Assembly: GCF_014197795.1 (NCBI RefSeq)
Contig: NZ_JACIGI010000019.1
Location: 1-64,000, forward strand
Direction of reading: 5' to 3'
DNA length: 64,000 bases
Source: Roseospira goensis
GTDB lineage: Bacteria > Pseudomonadota > Alphaproteobacteria > Rhodospirillales > Rhodospirillaceae
Position numbers and translations under genes: made by a program. The notes below the pieces were generated by a model that made no database searches, had not been told where the DNA came from, and saw nothing but the letters and a program-made list of their open reading frames with translations. The stretch's first letter is position 1. The number at the start of each line of letters is the position of its first letter. This document shows, piece by piece, positions 26,652 through 39,036 of the stretch.

Positions 26652-28090
26652 CGGCCGCCGCGACTGCCCCCCCCCTGTGGACCGCCGACGAGGCCGTGCG
26701 CGCCACCGGCGGCCGCGCCGCCGGGCGCTGGCGTGCCGGCGGGGTGTCGATCGACAGCCGCAGCCTGCGGCCGGGTGACCTGTTCGTCGCCCTGCGCGGC
26801 CCGCGCTTCGACGGCCACGCCTTCGTCGCCGAGGCGCTGGCGGCCGGCGCCGCCGCCGCGGTCGTGGACCACGCGCCGGCGGGCGTGGACACCGCGCGCC
26901 TGCTGGTCGTCACGGACACCGACGCGGCGCTGTGGGCGCTGGGCCGGTTCGCCCGCAGCCGGGCGACGGGCGTGCGCGTGGTCGGGGTGACGGGCAGCGT
27001 GGGCAAGACCGGCACCAAGGAGATGCTGGCGCTGGCTTGTGCCCGCCTGGGCCCGACCCATGCCACCCAGGGCAATCTCAACAACCACTGGGGCGTGCCG
27101 CTGACGCTGGCGCGCATGCCGGCCGACACCCGCTTCGCCGTCATCGAGATGGGCATGAACCACGCCGGCGAGATCGGGCCGCTGTCGCGCCTGGCCCGCC
27201 CCGACGTGGCCGTCATCACTGCCATTGCCCCGGCCCATATCGAGGCCCTGGGCAGCGAGTCGGCCATCGCCGCCGCCAAGGCCGAAATCTTCGAGGGCCT
27301 GGCCCCCGGCGGCACCGCTGTCCTGCCCCGCGACAGCCGTCACTTCCGCCGCCTGCGGGCGGCCGCGCGGGCCGCCGGGGCCGGCCGCACGGTGGGCTTC
27401 GGCGCCCATATCGAGGCCGACGCCCGCCTGCTCGACGTGGCACTGGATCCGGGCGACGCGCGCGTGTTCATGATCGCCGACGACGCCACGCTGAGCTACC
27501 GCCTGGGCGCGGACGGCCGGCACTGGGCGATCAACAGCCTGGCGGTGGTGGCCGTGGTCAAGGCCCTGGGCGCCGACCCGGCGCGCGTGCTGGCGGCCTT
27601 CGCCGCCGTCGCGGCGCCGCGCGGGCGCGGCCAGCGGCGCGTGGTCGCCCGGGCCGGCGGGTCCGTGACCCTGATCGACGAGAGCTACAACGCCAACCCG
27701 GCCGCGGTCGACGCCGCCGTCGCCACCCTTGCGCTGACGCGGCCCGGTCCCGGCGGCCGGCGGGTGGCCGTGCTGGGTGACATGCTGGAGCTGGGCGACG
27801 CCGCGCCGATGCTGCACGCCGGCCTGGCGGCGCCGCTGGAGCGGCACGGCATCGACCTGGTGTTCACCGCCGGGCCGCTGATGGCGCACCTGCAGGCGGC
27901 CCTTCCGGCCGGCCGACGCGGCGGTCACGCGGCGTCGGCGGCGGCGCTGGCGCCGGTGGTGACCGCGGCGCTGCGGCCGGGGGACGTGATCATGGTCAAG
28001 GGGTCGCTGGGCAGCCGCATGGCGGTGGTGGTCCAGGCGATCCTGGCCCCGGCCGACGCGGACGGCGCCGACGACGAGACGGCGGCCTGA
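26648..28090 (+). CDS. murF: UDP-MurNAc-tripeptide:D-Ala-D-Ala ligase
   Basis: A 480-residue Mur ligase that adds the D-Ala-D-Ala dipeptide to the DAP tripeptide. The N-terminal domain has GVSIDSRSLRPGDLFVAL, the P-loop is GSVGKTGTKEM, and HATQGNLNNHWGVPLTL and EMGMNHAGEIGPL are MurF hallmarks. The C-terminal domain has DESYNANPAAVDAAV. Length and motifs are complete. It is followed by a 72-bp gap before mraY, the widest inside the mur block. Confidence 0.96.
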   Translation: MTAAATAPPLWTADEAVRATGGRAAGRWRAGGVSIDSRSLRPGDLFVALRGPRFDGHAFVAEALAAGAAAAVVDHAPAGVDTARLLVVTDTDAALWALGRFARSRATGVRVVGVTGSVGKTGTKEMLALACARLGPTHATQGNLNNHWGVPLTLARMPADTRFAVIEMGMNHAGEIGPLSRLARPDVAVITAIAPAHIEALGSESAIAAAKAEIFEGLAPGGTAVLPRDSRHFRRLRAAARAAGAGRTVGFGAHIEADARLLDVALDPGDARVFMIADDATLSYRLGADGRHWAINSLAVVAVVKALGADPARVLAAFAAVAAPRGRGQRRVVARAGGSVTLIDESYNANPAAVDAAVATLALTRPGPGGRRVAVLGDMLELGDAAPMLHAGLAAPLERHGIDLVFTAGPLMAHLQAALPAGRRGGHAASAAALAPVVTAALRPGDVIMVKGSLGSRMAVVVQAILAPADADGADDETAA

Positions 28091-28162
28091 CGCCCGGGCC
28101 GGCCAGGGGGATACGCGGATACATCGAAACGAACGGAACGGACAAGCGGGACGCCACCACGC

Positions 28163-29248
28163 ATGCTATACTTGCTGTATCAATTCTCGGACCAGTTGGG
28201 GGCGCTGAACGTCTTCCGCTACCTGACGTTCCGCACCGGCGGCGCGGTCATGACCGCGCTGCTGGTCGCGTTCGTGTTCGGTCCGCGCATCATCCGCTGG
28301 CTGCGCAGCCGCCAGAGCAACGGCCAGCCCATCCGCGCTGACGGGCCGGAAAGCCACCTGCTGACCAAGCAGGGGACGCCGACCATGGGCGGGGTGATGA
28401 TCCTGCTCGGCGTCGCCGTCGCCACCCTGCTGTGGGCCGACCTGTCGAACGGCTACGTCTGGGCCGTGCTGCTGGTGACCCTGGGCTACGGCGGGCTCGG
28501 CTTCGCGGACGACTTCCTCAAGGTTACGCGCCGGCATCATGCCGGCCTGCCGGGGAGCTCCAAGCTGATCGGGCAGTTCGCGATCGCCCTGATCGCCGGG
28601 GTGTGGATCGTCAGCCTGGGCGATCCGGCCGAGAGCACCGGGCTGGCGTTCCCGTTCCTCAAGGACCTGCTGCTGGACCTGGGCTGGTTCTATGTCGCCT
28701 TCGCGGCGCTGGTGATGGTCGGCGCCTCCAACGCCGTCAACCTGACCGACGGCCTGGACGGCCTCGCCATCGTGCCCGTCATCATCGCCGCGGCGGTGTT
28801 CACCCTGATCGCCTATCTGGTCGGCAATGCGGTGTTCTCCAACTACCTCCAGATCCACCACGTGCCCGGCACCGGCGAACTGGCGGTGTTCTGCGGCGCC
28901 CTGATCGGCGCCGGCATCGGATTCCTGTGGTTCAACGCCCCGCCGGCGATGGTGTTCATGGGCGACACCGGCTCGCTCGCCATGGGCGGTGCGCTGGGTG
29001 CGGTGAGCGTGGTCACCAAGCACGAGTTCGTGCTGGCGATCGTCGGCGGCCTGTTCGTGCTGGAGACGGTCTCGGTGATCGTTCAGGTCGCCAGCTTCAA
29101 GCTGACCGGCAAGCGTGTGTTCCGCATGGCGCCGCTGCACCATCATTTCGAGAAAAAGGGATGGGCCGAACCCACCATCGTCATCCGCTTCTGGATCATC
29201 GCCATGATCCTGGCGTTGATCGGCCTGTCGACCCTGAAGCTGCGCTGA
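28163..29248 (+). CDS. mraY: Phospho-N-acetylmuramoyl-pentapeptide transferase
   Basis: A 361-residue polytopic membrane enzyme, with about ten helices, that makes lipid I by transferring phospho-MurNAc-pentapeptide to undecaprenyl phosphate. Catalytic and binding motifs are intact: [19 protein letters not shown] with the DDxxK aspartates, [18 protein letters not shown] and the histidine motif [11 protein letters not shown]. The start [13 protein letters not shown] is family-typical. It precedes murD by 22 bp. Confidence 0.98.
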   Translation: MLYLLYQFSDQLGALNVFRYLTFRTGGAVMTALLVAFVFGPRIIRWLRSRQSNGQPIRADGPESHLLTKQGTPTMGGVMILLGVAVATLLWADLSNGYVWAVLLVTLGYGGLGFADDFLKVTRRHHAGLPGSSKLIGQFAIALIAGVWIVSLGDPAESTGLAFPFLKDLLLDLGWFYVAFAALVMVGASNAVNLTDGLDGLAIVPVIIAAAVFTLIAYLVGNAVFSNYLQIHHVPGTGELAVFCGALIGAGIGFLWFNAPPAMVFMGDTGSLAMGGALGAVSVVTKHEFVLAIVGGLFVLETVSVIVQVASFKLTGKRVFRMAPLHHHFEKKGWAEPTIVIRFWIIAMILALIGLSTLKLR

Positions 29249-29270
29249 GACCACTCCGGAGGGTGCCGTT

Positions 29271-30740
29271 GTGATTCCCGTCTATGCCTACGCCCTGGAA
29301 CCGGTGGCCGTGATGGGCCTGGGCCGCTCCGGCCTCGCGGCCGCGCGGGCCCTGTTGGCCGCCGGGGCGCGCGTGATGGCCTGGGACGACGATCCGGCCC
29401 GGCGCGCGGCGGCGGCGGCCGAGGACATGCCGGTGGTCGATCTCACCACGGCCGACCTGACCGGGGTGCGCGCCGTGGTCTGGAGCCCCGGTATTGCGCA
29501 CACCCACCCGGCGCCGCATCCGGTCGCCGAGCGCGCCCGCGCCGCCGGCGCCGCCCTGGTCTCGGACGTCGAACTGCTGCTGGGCGCGCAGCCGGCCGCC
29601 TTCGTGGTCGGGGTCACCGGCACCAACGGCAAGTCCACCACCACCAGCCTGATCGGGCATATCCTGCACCACGCCGGTCAGGCCGCCCAGGTGGGCGGCA
29701 ACCTGGGCACACCGGCGCTGGCGCTGGACCCAGTGGGGCCGTTCGGCACCTATGTGCTGGAGCTGTCCAGCTACCAGCTCGACCTGACGCCGTCGTTGGT
29801 GTGCGACGTGGCGGTGCTGCTCAACGTCTCGCCCGACCACCTGGAGCGGCACGGCGGCATGGAGGGCTACATCGCCGCCAAGCGCCGCATCCTCCAGGGG
29901 GTGCTGCCGCCGCGCAAGGTCTGTATCGGGCTCGACGACACCATCTGCCGCAACATCCACGCCGAGCTGACGCGCACCGACAGCCGCGACCTGATCCCAT
30001 TCTCGGCCGCCCGGGCGGTGCCGCGTGGGGTCAGCACCAAGGACGGCGTGCTGGTCGACGACATCGACGGCAAGGGCGCGCGGGTGGCGGACCTGACCGG
30101 CCTGCGCGCGCTGCCGGGCGAGCACAACTGGCAGAACATCGCCGCCGCCTATGCCGCCTGCCGGGCGCGCGGGGTGCCGCCGGCAACCATCGCGGCGGCG
30201 CTGAAGACCTTCCCCGGGCTGCCGCACCGGCACGAGATCGTCGCCACCGTGGACGGCGTGCTGTTCGTCAACGACAGCAAGGCGACCAACGCCGAGGCCG
30301 CCGAGAAGGCGATCCTGTGCCACGACGACATCTACTGGATCGCCGGCGGTCAGGCCAAGGAGGGCGGCATCGACGCTTTGGAGCCGCACCTGGACCGCAT
30401 CGTCCACGCCTACCTGATCGGCGCGGCGGCGGAGGCGTTCGCCGCCGTGCTGGACCGCAACGAGGTGCCGTACTCGCTGTGCGGCACCCTGGAGGCGGCC
30501 GTGGACCTGGCGTTCCAGCATGCCTGCGAGGACGACGAGGAGAACCCGGTCGTGCTGCTGTCGCCGGCCTGCGCCTCGTTCGACCAGTTCGCCAACTTCG
30601 AGGCCCGGGGCGACGCCTTCAAGGCGCTGGTGGCCGACCTCGCCGCCGAGATCGAGGACACCGTGTCGGATGATGCCGACGGCGGGGCGGACGCGCCGAC
30701 TGTCGAACCCATGACCGACGAGGACGAGACCGACCGATGA
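29271..30740 (+). CDS. murD: UDP-MurNAc-L-alanine:D-glutamate ligase
   Basis: A 489-residue Mur ligase that adds D-glutamate. It starts with GTG at 29271, with GGAGGG 13 bp upstream. The N-terminal Rossmann motif is VMGLGRSGLAAA, the P-loop is GTNGKSTTTSLI, and ELSSYQLDL and NVSPDHLERHG follow. The C-terminal domain has NDSKATNAEAAEKAI and LLSPACASFDQF, both MurD hallmarks. The last 30 residues are acidic (DDADGGADAP, DEDETDR), an extension past the usual end. It is coupled to ftsW by an ATGA overlap. Confidence 0.97.
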   Translation: MIPVYAYALEPVAVMGLGRSGLAAARALLAAGARVMAWDDDPARRAAAAAEDMPVVDLTTADLTGVRAVVWSPGIAHTHPAPHPVAERARAAGAALVSDVELLLGAQPAAFVVGVTGTNGKSTTTSLIGHILHHAGQAAQVGGNLGTPALALDPVGPFGTYVLELSSYQLDLTPSLVCDVAVLLNVSPDHLERHGGMEGYIAAKRRILQGVLPPRKVCIGLDDTICRNIHAELTRTDSRDLIPFSAARAVPRGVSTKDGVLVDDIDGKGARVADLTGLRALPGEHNWQNIAAAYAACRARGVPPATIAAALKTFPGLPHRHEIVATVDGVLFVNDSKATNAEAAEKAILCHDDIYWIAGGQAKEGGIDALEPHLDRIVHAYLIGAAAEAFAAVLDRNEVPYSLCGTLEAAVDLAFQHACEDDEENPVVLLSPACASFDQFANFEARGDAFKALVADLAAEIEDTVSDDADGGADAPTVEPMTDEDETDR

Positions 30741-31963
30741 CCCGTCGACCGCCACAGACGCGATCCGTCGCGGCCGGCCCGGGAGGGGGCATGGCGCCGC
30801 CGCCGGCCCCCGCCGCCGGCGCGGTCGGGCCGGCGCGCCGGGTGCGCTTCCGCGCCGGCGACGGCAGCGTCATGGGGCGCTGGTGGTCCTCCATCGACCA
30901 CCTGATGCTGGCGACGGTCACGCTCCTGGTCATCATCGGCATCGTGCTGATCCTGGCCGCGGGGCCGCCGGCGGCCGGACGCATCGACGCCGAGACCTTC
31001 CACTTCGTGCGGCGCCAGATGATGTTCGTGCCGCTCGGGCTGGCGATCATCTTCGCGGTGTCGCTGCTGTCGCCGCGCGGCGTGCGCCGTCTGGGCGTGG
31101 TCGGGTTCGGGATCACGCTCGGGCTGCTGGCGCTGACGCCGCTGATCGGCCCGGAGATCAACGGCGCCACGCGCTGGCTGCCGCTGCCCGGCTTCACGCT
31201 CCAGCCGTCCGAGGTTCTGAAGCCCCTGTTCGCCGTCACCGTGGCCTGGATGCTGGCCGCCGGCACCCAGGCCGAGGAGGTGCCGGGCACCCTGGTCACG
31301 ATCGTCTTGACGGCCGCGGTCGCCGCCCTGCTGCTGGCCCAGCCCGACGTCGGCATGACCCTGGTGGTGGCGGCCATCTGGTGCGCGCAGGTCTTCATGG
31401 CCGGGCTGTCGCTGGTGTGGGTGGTGCTGATCGGCATCCTCGGGCTGGGCGCCCTGGTGGGGGCCTATTTCCTGTTCCCGCACGTGGCCTCGCGCATCGA
31501 CCGCTTCCTGGATCCGGACAGCGGCGACACCTACCAGGTGGTCCAGTCCATGAAGGCGTTCACCGAGGGCGGGCTGTTCGGCCGCGGCCCCGGCGAGGGC
31601 CGGGTCAAGGAGTATCTGCCGGACGCCCATACTGACTTCATCTTCGCCGTCGCCGGCGAGGAATTCGGGCTGTGGCTGTGCCTGCTGGTGGTGGCGCTGT
31701 TCGCGCTCCTGATCCTGCGCGCGCTGATCCGCGCCATGGGCACGCGCGACCTGTTCGTGATGCTGGCCGTGGGCGGGCTGTCGGTGCAGCTTGCCATGCA
31801 GGCGGTCATCAACATGGCCTCCAGCCTGCACCTGATGCCGACCAAGGGCATGACGCTGCCGTTCCTGAGCTACGGCGGCTCGTCGATGGTCGGTGTGGCG
31901 CTGGCGACCGGGATGATCCTGGCGCTGACCCGGCGCCGTGCCCGCACGGAGGGTCGGCCATGA
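30737..31963 (+). CDS. ftsW: Septal peptidoglycan glycosyltransferase FtsW
   Basis: A 408-residue SEDS-family polymerase that polymerises lipid II at the septum together with FtsI. About ten membrane helices begin at residue 55 ([18 protein letters not shown]). Family landmarks include [21 protein letters not shown], the catalytic-Asp-bearing loop after [16 protein letters not shown], and [15 protein letters not shown] near the C-terminus. The first 45 residues are a Pro/Arg/Ala-rich cytoplasmic tail. It is coupled to murD and murG by overlaps. Confidence 0.97.
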   Translation: MTRRPPQTRSVAAGPGGGMAPPPAPAAGAVGPARRVRFRAGDGSVMGRWWSSIDHLMLATVTLLVIIGIVLILAAGPPAAGRIDAETFHFVRRQMMFVPLGLAIIFAVSLLSPRGVRRLGVVGFGITLGLLALTPLIGPEINGATRWLPLPGFTLQPSEVLKPLFAVTVAWMLAAGTQAEEVPGTLVTIVLTAAVAALLLAQPDVGMTLVVAAIWCAQVFMAGLSLVWVVLIGILGLGALVGAYFLFPHVASRIDRFLDPDSGDTYQVVQSMKAFTEGGLFGRGPGEGRVKEYLPDAHTDFIFAVAGEEFGLWLCLLVVALFALLILRALIRAMGTRDLFVMLAVGGLSVQLAMQAVINMASSLHLMPTKGMTLPFLSYGGSSMVGVALATGMILALTRRRARTEGRP

Positions 31964-33114
31964 CCGCGACGTCGGCACCCTTCATCCTGCTGGCGGCCGG
32001 CGGCACCGGCGGCCACGTGTTCCCGGCCGAGGCCCTGGCGGCGGCGCTGGAGGCGCGCGGCTGCCGGCTCGGGTTCGTGACCGATGCCCGCGGGCAGACC
32101 CACGGCGGCGCCCTGGGCCGGTTGCAGACCTGGCGGGTGCAGGCCGGCGGGCTGGCCGGTCGCGGGCTGCGCGGCCGGCTGTCCGGGGCGCTGCGGCTGG
32201 GCTGGGGCCTGCTCCAGGCCTGGCGGCTGGTGGGGCGCCTGCGGCCGGACCTGGTGGTGGGCTTCGGCGGCTATGCGGCGTTCCCGACCATGGTGGCGGC
32301 GAACCTGCGCGGCCGCCCGACCCTGATTCACGAACAGAACGCGGTCCTGGGGCGTGCCAATCGCCTGCTCGCCGGGCGGGTGGACCGCATCGCCACCGCG
32401 CTGCCCGAGGTGGTGCACCTGCCCGCCGGCAAGGGCCGGCACGTTGGCAACCCGGTGCGGCCGGCCACCCTGGCGGCGCGCGATGTGCCCTATGCCGCGC
32501 CGACCGGCGACGGCCCGGTGCGGCTGCTGGTCACCGGCGGCAGCCAGGGCGCCCGCGCCCTCACCGACCTGGTGCCGGCGGCGCTGGCGGCGCTGCCCGA
32601 GCCGCTGCGCGCCCGCCTGCGGGTGGCCCAGCAGTGCCGGCCGGAGGATCTGGCGCGGGCCCGGGATGCCTACGCCGACGCCGGCATCGCCGCCGAGACC
32701 GCGGCCTTCTTCGACGACATTCCGGCGCGGCTGGCCCAGGCGCACCTGGTGATCTGCCGCGCCGGGGCCTCCACGGTGGCGGAGCTGACCTGCGTCGGCC
32801 GGCCGGCGGTACTGATCCCGCTGCCGTCCGCCATCGACGACCACCAGACCGCCAACGCCCGGGTGCTGGCCGAGGCCGGCGCCGGCTGGCTGCTGCCGCA
32901 GTCCCGGCTCGACGCGCTCGGCCTGTCGCGGCGGCTGGCCGACGTGCTGGGCGATCCGGCCGGGCTGGAGAGCGCCGCCGCCCAGGCCCGCACCCTGGGG
33001 CGCCCGGACGCCGCCGCGCGGCTGGCCGATCTGGCGCTGGCGCTGGCCACACCCGCGACGGCCCCGCCCCCCACCGACCTGGACCACGCCAAGCCCCGGG
33101 AGAGTGCCCCGTGA
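31960..33114 (+). CDS. murG: Undecaprenyl-PP-MurNAc-pentapeptide GlcNAc transferase
   Basis: A 384-residue GT-B glycosyltransferase at the inner face of the membrane that converts lipid I to lipid II. The G-loops [12 protein letters not shown] near residue 12 and GGSQGARAL near residue 193 are present, with [11 protein letters not shown] and the UDP-GlcNAc-binding [11 protein letters not shown]. The C-terminal 25 residues ([14 protein letters not shown]) are a low-complexity tail. The start overlaps ftsW and the stop overlaps the GTG of murC. Confidence 0.97.
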   Translation: MTATSAPFILLAAGGTGGHVFPAEALAAALEARGCRLGFVTDARGQTHGGALGRLQTWRVQAGGLAGRGLRGRLSGALRLGWGLLQAWRLVGRLRPDLVVGFGGYAAFPTMVAANLRGRPTLIHEQNAVLGRANRLLAGRVDRIATALPEVVHLPAGKGRHVGNPVRPATLAARDVPYAAPTGDGPVRLLVTGGSQGARALTDLVPAALAALPEPLRARLRVAQQCRPEDLARARDAYADAGIAAETAAFFDDIPARLAQAHLVICRAGASTVAELTCVGRPAVLIPLPSAIDDHQTANARVLAEAGAGWLLPQSRLDALGLSRRLADVLGDPAGLESAAAQARTLGRPDAAARLADLALALATPATAPPPTDLDHAKPRESAP

Positions 33115-34549
33115 GAGCCCTGCCCCTCGATATCGGCCCCATCCACTTTGTGGGCATCGGCGGCATCGGCATGAGCGGCATCGCTGAGGTGCTGCACAAC
33201 CTGGGCTATGCGGTGCAGGGCAGCGACATGGCGGCCAACGCCAACGTCGCCCGCCTGCGCGAGCTGGGGGTGCCGATCGCCGTCGGCCACGACGCCGCCA
33301 ACCTGGGCGAGGCGCAGGTGGTGGTCATCTCCTCCGCCGTGAAGGCCGACAACCCGGAGGTCGCCGCCGCCCGCGCCCACCTGATCCCGGTGGTGCGTCG
33401 CGCCGAGATGCTGGGCGAGTTGATGCGCCTGAAGTGGGCCATCGCCATCGGCGGCACCCACGGCAAGACCACCACCACGTCGCTGGTGGCGGCGCTGCTG
33501 GAGGGGGCCGGGCTCGATCCCACGGTCATCAACGGCGGCATCATCAACGCCCGCGGCACCAACGCCTACCTGGGCGAGGGCGACTGGATGGTGGTGGAGG
33601 CCGACGAGAGCGACGGCACCTTCACCAAGCTGCCGGCGACCATCGGCGTGATCACCAACATGGACCCGGAGCACCTGGACTTCTACGGCAGCTTCGAGCG
33701 CATGCGCGAGGCCTACAAGGCGTTCGTTCAGAACCTGCCCTTCTACGGCTTCGCCACCCTGTGCATCGACCACCCCGAGGTGCAGTCGCTGATCCCCGAG
33801 GTGCTGGACCGCAAGATCGTCACCTACGGCTTCAGCCCGCAAGCCGACGTGCGCGCGGTCAACGTCGACCTGGGTCCCGAGGGGGCGCGCTTCGACCTGA
33901 CGCTGACCGACCGCATCAGCGGTCACGTCGAGACCCTGGAGGGGATCCGGCTGCCCATGTTCGGGCGCCACAACGTCCAGAACGCGCTGGCCGCGCTCGC
34001 CATCGGCCGCGAGATGGGGCTGGACAACACCGTCCTGCGCACCGCCCTGGCCCGCTTCGGCGGCGTGCGCCGGCGCTTCACCCGCACCGGCGTGGTGGGC
34101 GGGGTGACGGTCGTCGACGACTACGGTCACCACCCGGTGGAGATCACCGCCGTGCTGGGCGCGGCGCGCGACGTGGTCGGCGACAAGCGGGTCATCGCGG
34201 TGGTGCAGCCGCACCGCTACAGCCGGCTGCGGGACCTGTTCGACGACTTCTGCACCTGCTTCAACGACGCCGACGAGGTCATCGTCGCCGACGTCTACCC
34301 GGCCGGCGAGGCGCCGCTCCCCGGCGTCGACAAGCAGGCGCTGGTGGACGGCCTGCGCAGCCGTGGCCACCGCACCGTGACCGCGCTGCCGGGGCCGGAG
34401 CACCTGGCCGCCCTGGTGGCCCGCCTGGCGCGCCCGGGCGACATGGTCGTGTGCCTGGGGGCGGGCTCCATCTCCGGCTGGGCCAACGCGCTGCCCGGCC
34501 AGCTCCGCGACCTGGCCGCCCAGGCGCCGACAGCCGCCGGGGGCCGCCC

Positions 34550-34553
<4 letters not shown>
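33111..34553 (+). CDS. murC: UDP-N-acetylmuramate:L-alanine ligase
   Basis: A 480-residue Mur ligase, first step of stem-peptide synthesis. Starts with GTG at 33111, overlapping the murG stop. [17 protein letters not shown] is the UDP-binding motif, [13 protein letters not shown] the P-loop, and EADESDGTF and GHHPVEI the substrate and metal sites, all intact. A long open frame continues upstream through murG but is a shadow. Its stop is overlapped by the murB start. Confidence 0.97.
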
Positions 34554-35517
<964 letters not shown>

Positions 35518-35521
<4 letters not shown>

Positions 35522-36444
35522 CCCGCCGTGTTACGGTCCTGATGGGCGGGTTCTCCGCCGAACGCGACGTGTCGCTGAACAGCGGCGCCGCCGCGACGGA
35601 GGCGCTGCGCGCCTCTGGCCACACGGTGACGGTCCACGACGTCACCCGAGACCTGGACGCGCTGCTGCGGGTGCTGCGCGAGAGCCGTCCCGACGTGGTG
35701 TTCAACGCCCTGCACGGCCGCTTCGGTGAGGACGGTCGCATCCAGGGCATCCTGGACATTCTGGGGCTGCCCTACACGCACTCGGGTGCCCTGGCCAGTG
35801 CCATGGCCATGGACAAGCCGACCGCCAAGGCGGTGTTCGCCGACCACGGCATCCCCATCGCCGAGCATGTGGTGGTGGGCGCCGAGGCGTTCGCCGACCC
35901 CGGCGTCGAGCCGATGCCCCGGCCCTACGTCATCAAGCCGTTGAACGAGGGCTCCAGCGTGCATGTTCACGTCATCCTGGAGGGGTCCAACGCCCTGGCG
36001 GCCCTGCGCCAGGACTGGCCGTTCGGCTCCCGCGCGATGGTGGAGCGGTTCATCCCCGGGCGTGAGCTGACGGTGGCGGTGATGGGGCAGGGCGCCGACA
36101 TCCGCCCGCTGGCGGTGACCGAGATCACCACCGCGCGCGGCTTCTACGACTACGACGCCAAGTACGTGGCCGGGGGCTCGGTGCACACCCTGCCGGCCGA
36201 TCTGGCGCCGGACGTGGCCACGGCCAGCCTCGACCTCGCGGTGCGGGCGCACCGGGCGCTCGGCTGCCGGGGCGTGAGCCGGACCGATCTGCGCTACGAC
36301 GGCGAGACCCTGTACGTGCTGGAGGTGAACACCCAGCCGGGGATGACGGCGACCTCGCTGGTGCCGGAGCAGGCCGCCCATGTGGGCATCCCCTTTCCTG
36401 ACCTGTGTGCCTGGATGGTGGAGGCGGCGACATGCGATGGCTAG
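35518..36444 (+). CDS. ddl: D-alanine--D-alanine ligase
   Basis: A 308-residue ATP-grasp enzyme that joins two D-alanines for MurF. It opens with [19 protein letters not shown], and [17 protein letters not shown], the central [16 protein letters not shown]-binding strand, [11 protein letters not shown] and [18 protein letters not shown] with the metal-binding Glu/Asn pair all match. It belongs to the short DdlB type found inside dcw clusters. It overlaps ftsQ by 13 bp. Confidence 0.97.
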
Positions 36445-37505
36445 GTCTCGGTCCGTCCCGTGACGGCCCGGCGGCCCCCTCCCGCGGGCGGTCGACCGGC
36501 GGCGCCGCGGCGCGGGGCGCCAAGGCGGGCCGCACCGGCACCGGCACCAAGGGCACCGGCGCCAAGGGGAGCGGCGCCAAGGGGAGCGGTGCCAAGGCCG
36601 CCCCCAAGACGACCGCCCGGGGTGCCGGGCGCCGGATGCCGGCGCGCCGGACGCGACCGAGCGGGGCCGCGCTGTGGCGCGGTGCGCGTCTGGGGGCCGG
36701 GTTCCTGCTGCTGCTGGCGCTCAGCGGCGGCGCGGCCTGGGTGTGGCAGTCCGGGATCGTCGGCCGTCAGGTCGCCGCCGCCGGCGAGGCCCTGGAGCGG
36801 TTCGCCGCCCGGGGTGGGCTGGTGGTGCGCTCCGTGACCGTGGAGGGGCGGGTGCGGACCGATCCCACCCGCCTGCTGGCGGCGCTGCGGACCGGGCGCG
36901 GCGAGCCCATCCTGGGCTTCGATCCGCACGCCGCCCGAACCCGGGTCGAGGCTCTGCCCTGGGTCGCCGGCGCGCGCGTCGAGCGGCGCCTGCCCGATGC
37001 CATCCACGTCGTGCTGACCGAGCGCGAGCCGCTGGCCCTGTGGCAGCGCGCGCCCGACGGCGACTTCGCGGTGATCGACCGCACCGGCGTGCCGGTGGAG
37101 GTGGACACCCGGCCCTATGCCGATCTGCCGGTGATCGTCGGCCGTGATGCCCCGGCGGCGGTGCCGGCGCTGATGGCGCTGCTGGCGACCGAACCCGATC
37201 TGGCCCGCCGGGTGCGCGCGGCCACCCGGGTGGCGGGGCGGCGCTGGACCCTGCGCCTGGACGATATCGAGACCGGCATTGACGTGCGCCTGCCGGAGGG
37301 CGACCCGGCCGCCGCCTGGCGCCGGCTGGCACAGTTGGAGCGCGATGCGCGCCTGCTGGCGCGTGACATCGAGGTGGTGGATCTGCGTCTGCCCGACCGT
37401 CTGGTGGTGCGGCCCCGCACCGCCCCGGAGCCGGGACCGGGCGCGCCATCGACCGCCACCGGCACGCGCCGCGTGCCGGTGTCCGGACCCGGACAGGAGA
37501 CCTGA
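36432..37505 (+). CDS. ftsQ: Cell division protein FtsQ
   Basis: A 357-residue bitopic protein: a long basic cytoplasmic tail (about 80 residues), one membrane helix (GAGFLLLLALSGGAAWVW), the POTRA domain (VVRSVTVEGRVRTDPTRLLAAL with PWVAGARVERRLPDAIHV) and the beta domain. It links FtsL-FtsB to the divisome. The cytoplasmic tail contains five-residue KGSGA repeats, encoded by a 15-bp tandem repeat near 36549-36598, making it much longer than in E. coli. An in-frame ATG at 36405 would add nine residues; 36432 is preferred since it lies nearer the ddl stop. Confidence 0.94.
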   Translation: MRWLGLGPSRDGPAAPSRGRSTGGAAARGAKAGRTGTGTKGTGAKGSGAKGSGAKAAPKTTARGAGRRMPARRTRPSGAALWRGARLGAGFLLLLALSGGAAWVWQSGIVGRQVAAAGEALERFAARGGLVVRSVTVEGRVRTDPTRLLAALRTGRGEPILGFDPHAARTRVEALPWVAGARVERRLPDAIHVVLTEREPLALWQRAPDGDFAVIDRTGVPVEVDTRPYADLPVIVGRDAPAAVPALMALLATEPDLARRVRAATRVAGRRWTLRLDDIETGIDVRLPEGDPAAAWRRLAQLERDARLLARDIEVVDLRLPDRLVVRPRTAPEPGPGAPSTATGTRRVPVSGPGQET

Positions 37506-37510
37506 GGCCC

Positions 37511-38815
37511 ATGCTGCTGTTCAGCCGCACCGATCGGGATCGGCCGCGTGAGAGCGCGCCTTCGCCGCTGCGCCGCCGCGGCGGGCTGATCTGCGCGCTC
37601 GACGTGGGCACCACCAAGGTGGCCTGCTTCATCGCGCGCGCCGGCGAGGAGGACCGCACCCTGCGGGTGCTGGGCATCGGGCATCACCGCTCCATGGGGG
37701 TGCGCGGCGGCCGGGTGGCGAACCTCGACGAGGTCGAGGCCGCGATCCGCACCGCGGTGGACTCCGCCGAAGAGATGGCCGAAGAGCGCATCGACGGGGT
37801 GGTGGTCGCGGTCTCCGGCGGCGCGCCGGAAAGCCAGCGCATCGACGTCGAGATGATGGTCGCCGGCCACGAGATCCGCGACGCCGACGTGCGCCGTATC
37901 CTGGCCTGCGGGCGTCAACAGCCGAGCGACCCGGACCGCGAACTGCTGCACTGCATCCCGGTCGGCTACACCATCGACGGCACCGACGGCGTGCTGGACC
38001 CGCGCGGCATGTACGGCGAGCGCCTGGGCGCGCGCATGCACCTGGTCTCGGCCGCGGCCGGCCCGCTGCGCAACCTGTCCACCGTCATCGAGCGCTGTCA
38101 CCTGGACGTCGACAGCCGCGTCGCCGCGCCCTATGCCGCCGGCCTCGCCAGCCTGGTCGAGGACGAGCGCGAGCTGGGCGCCACCGTCATCGACATGGGC
38201 GGCGGCACCACTTCGGTGGGCGTGTTCCTGGGCGGACACGTGATCCACGTCGGTGTCATCCCCATCGGCGGCGGCCACATCACCAACGACATCGCCCAGG
38301 GCCTGTCGACGCCGCTGGCCAACGCCGAGCGGCTCAAGACCATGTATGGCAGCACCCTGGCCTCGCCCGCCGACACCCGCGAGACCCTGAAGGTCCCCCT
38401 GGTGGGCGAGGACGAGGAGCAGCCGTCGCTCGATATTCCGCGCTCCTACCTGGTCCAGATCATCCGCCCGCGGGTGGAGGAGACCCTTGAACTGGTGCGC
38501 GCCCACCTGGAGGCCGCCGGCGTCGATCGCGTCGCCGGCCGACGCGCCGTCCTCACCGGCGGCGCCAGCCAGTTGCCCGGGGTGCGGGAACTGGCCGAGC
38601 AGATCCTGGACAAGCAGGTGCGGCCAGGACGGCCGCTGCGGTTGCGCGGACTGGCCGAGGGCGTGGCCGGTCCGGCGTTCGCGACCTGTGCCGGCCTGTT
38701 GCGCCACGCCGTCCAGGACCACGTCGAACGGCCCATGCTCGCGGACCCGCCCCGCCCGGGCGGCCTGTTCGGTCCGGTCGAGCGCATCGGCCGCTGGCTC
38801 AAGGAGAACTTCTGA
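37511..38815 (+). CDS. ftsA: Cell division protein FtsA
   Basis: A 434-residue actin-like ATPase that tethers FtsZ to the membrane. The phosphate-1 motif is [15 protein letters not shown] near residue 32; the second is [17 protein letters not shown], about residue 225. The SHS2-type 1C domain lies between them. The C-terminus ends in the amphipathic membrane-targeting helix [13 protein letters not shown]. The stop codon overlaps an ATG (TGATG at 38813-38817) that is in frame with ftsZ. Confidence 0.97.
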   Translation: MLLFSRTDRDRPRESAPSPLRRRGGLICALDVGTTKVACFIARAGEEDRTLRVLGIGHHRSMGVRGGRVANLDEVEAAIRTAVDSAEEMAEERIDGVVVAVSGGAPESQRIDVEMMVAGHEIRDADVRRILACGRQQPSDPDRELLHCIPVGYTIDGTDGVLDPRGMYGERLGARMHLVSAAAGPLRNLSTVIERCHLDVDSRVAAPYAAGLASLVEDERELGATVIDMGGGTTSVGVFLGGHVIHVGVIPIGGGHITNDIAQGLSTPLANAERLKTMYGSTLASPADTRETLKVPLVGEDEEQPSLDIPRSYLVQIIRPRVEETLELVRAHLEAAGVDRVAGRRAVLTGGASQLPGVRELAEQILDKQVRPGRPLRLRGLAEGVAGPAFATCAGLLRHAVQDHVERPMLADPPRPGGLFGPVERIGRWLKENF

Positions 38816-39036
38816 TGACCCGTCACGGCGACGACGACCCGTTCCCCGCCGCCGGAGCGCCGCCGGCGGGCGATGGGTCCATCCCGTCCACAATCCGCCC
38901 CAGAGGCCAAGAGTCGGACCACCGACCGGCGACCCCCGCGGGGTCGCACCCCCCACTGCACGACGACGACCCGCACGGTGAAGGGCCCGCCGCGGCGCGC
39001 CCGTCACGGGACCAGACAAGGACGGAGGCAACTGCG

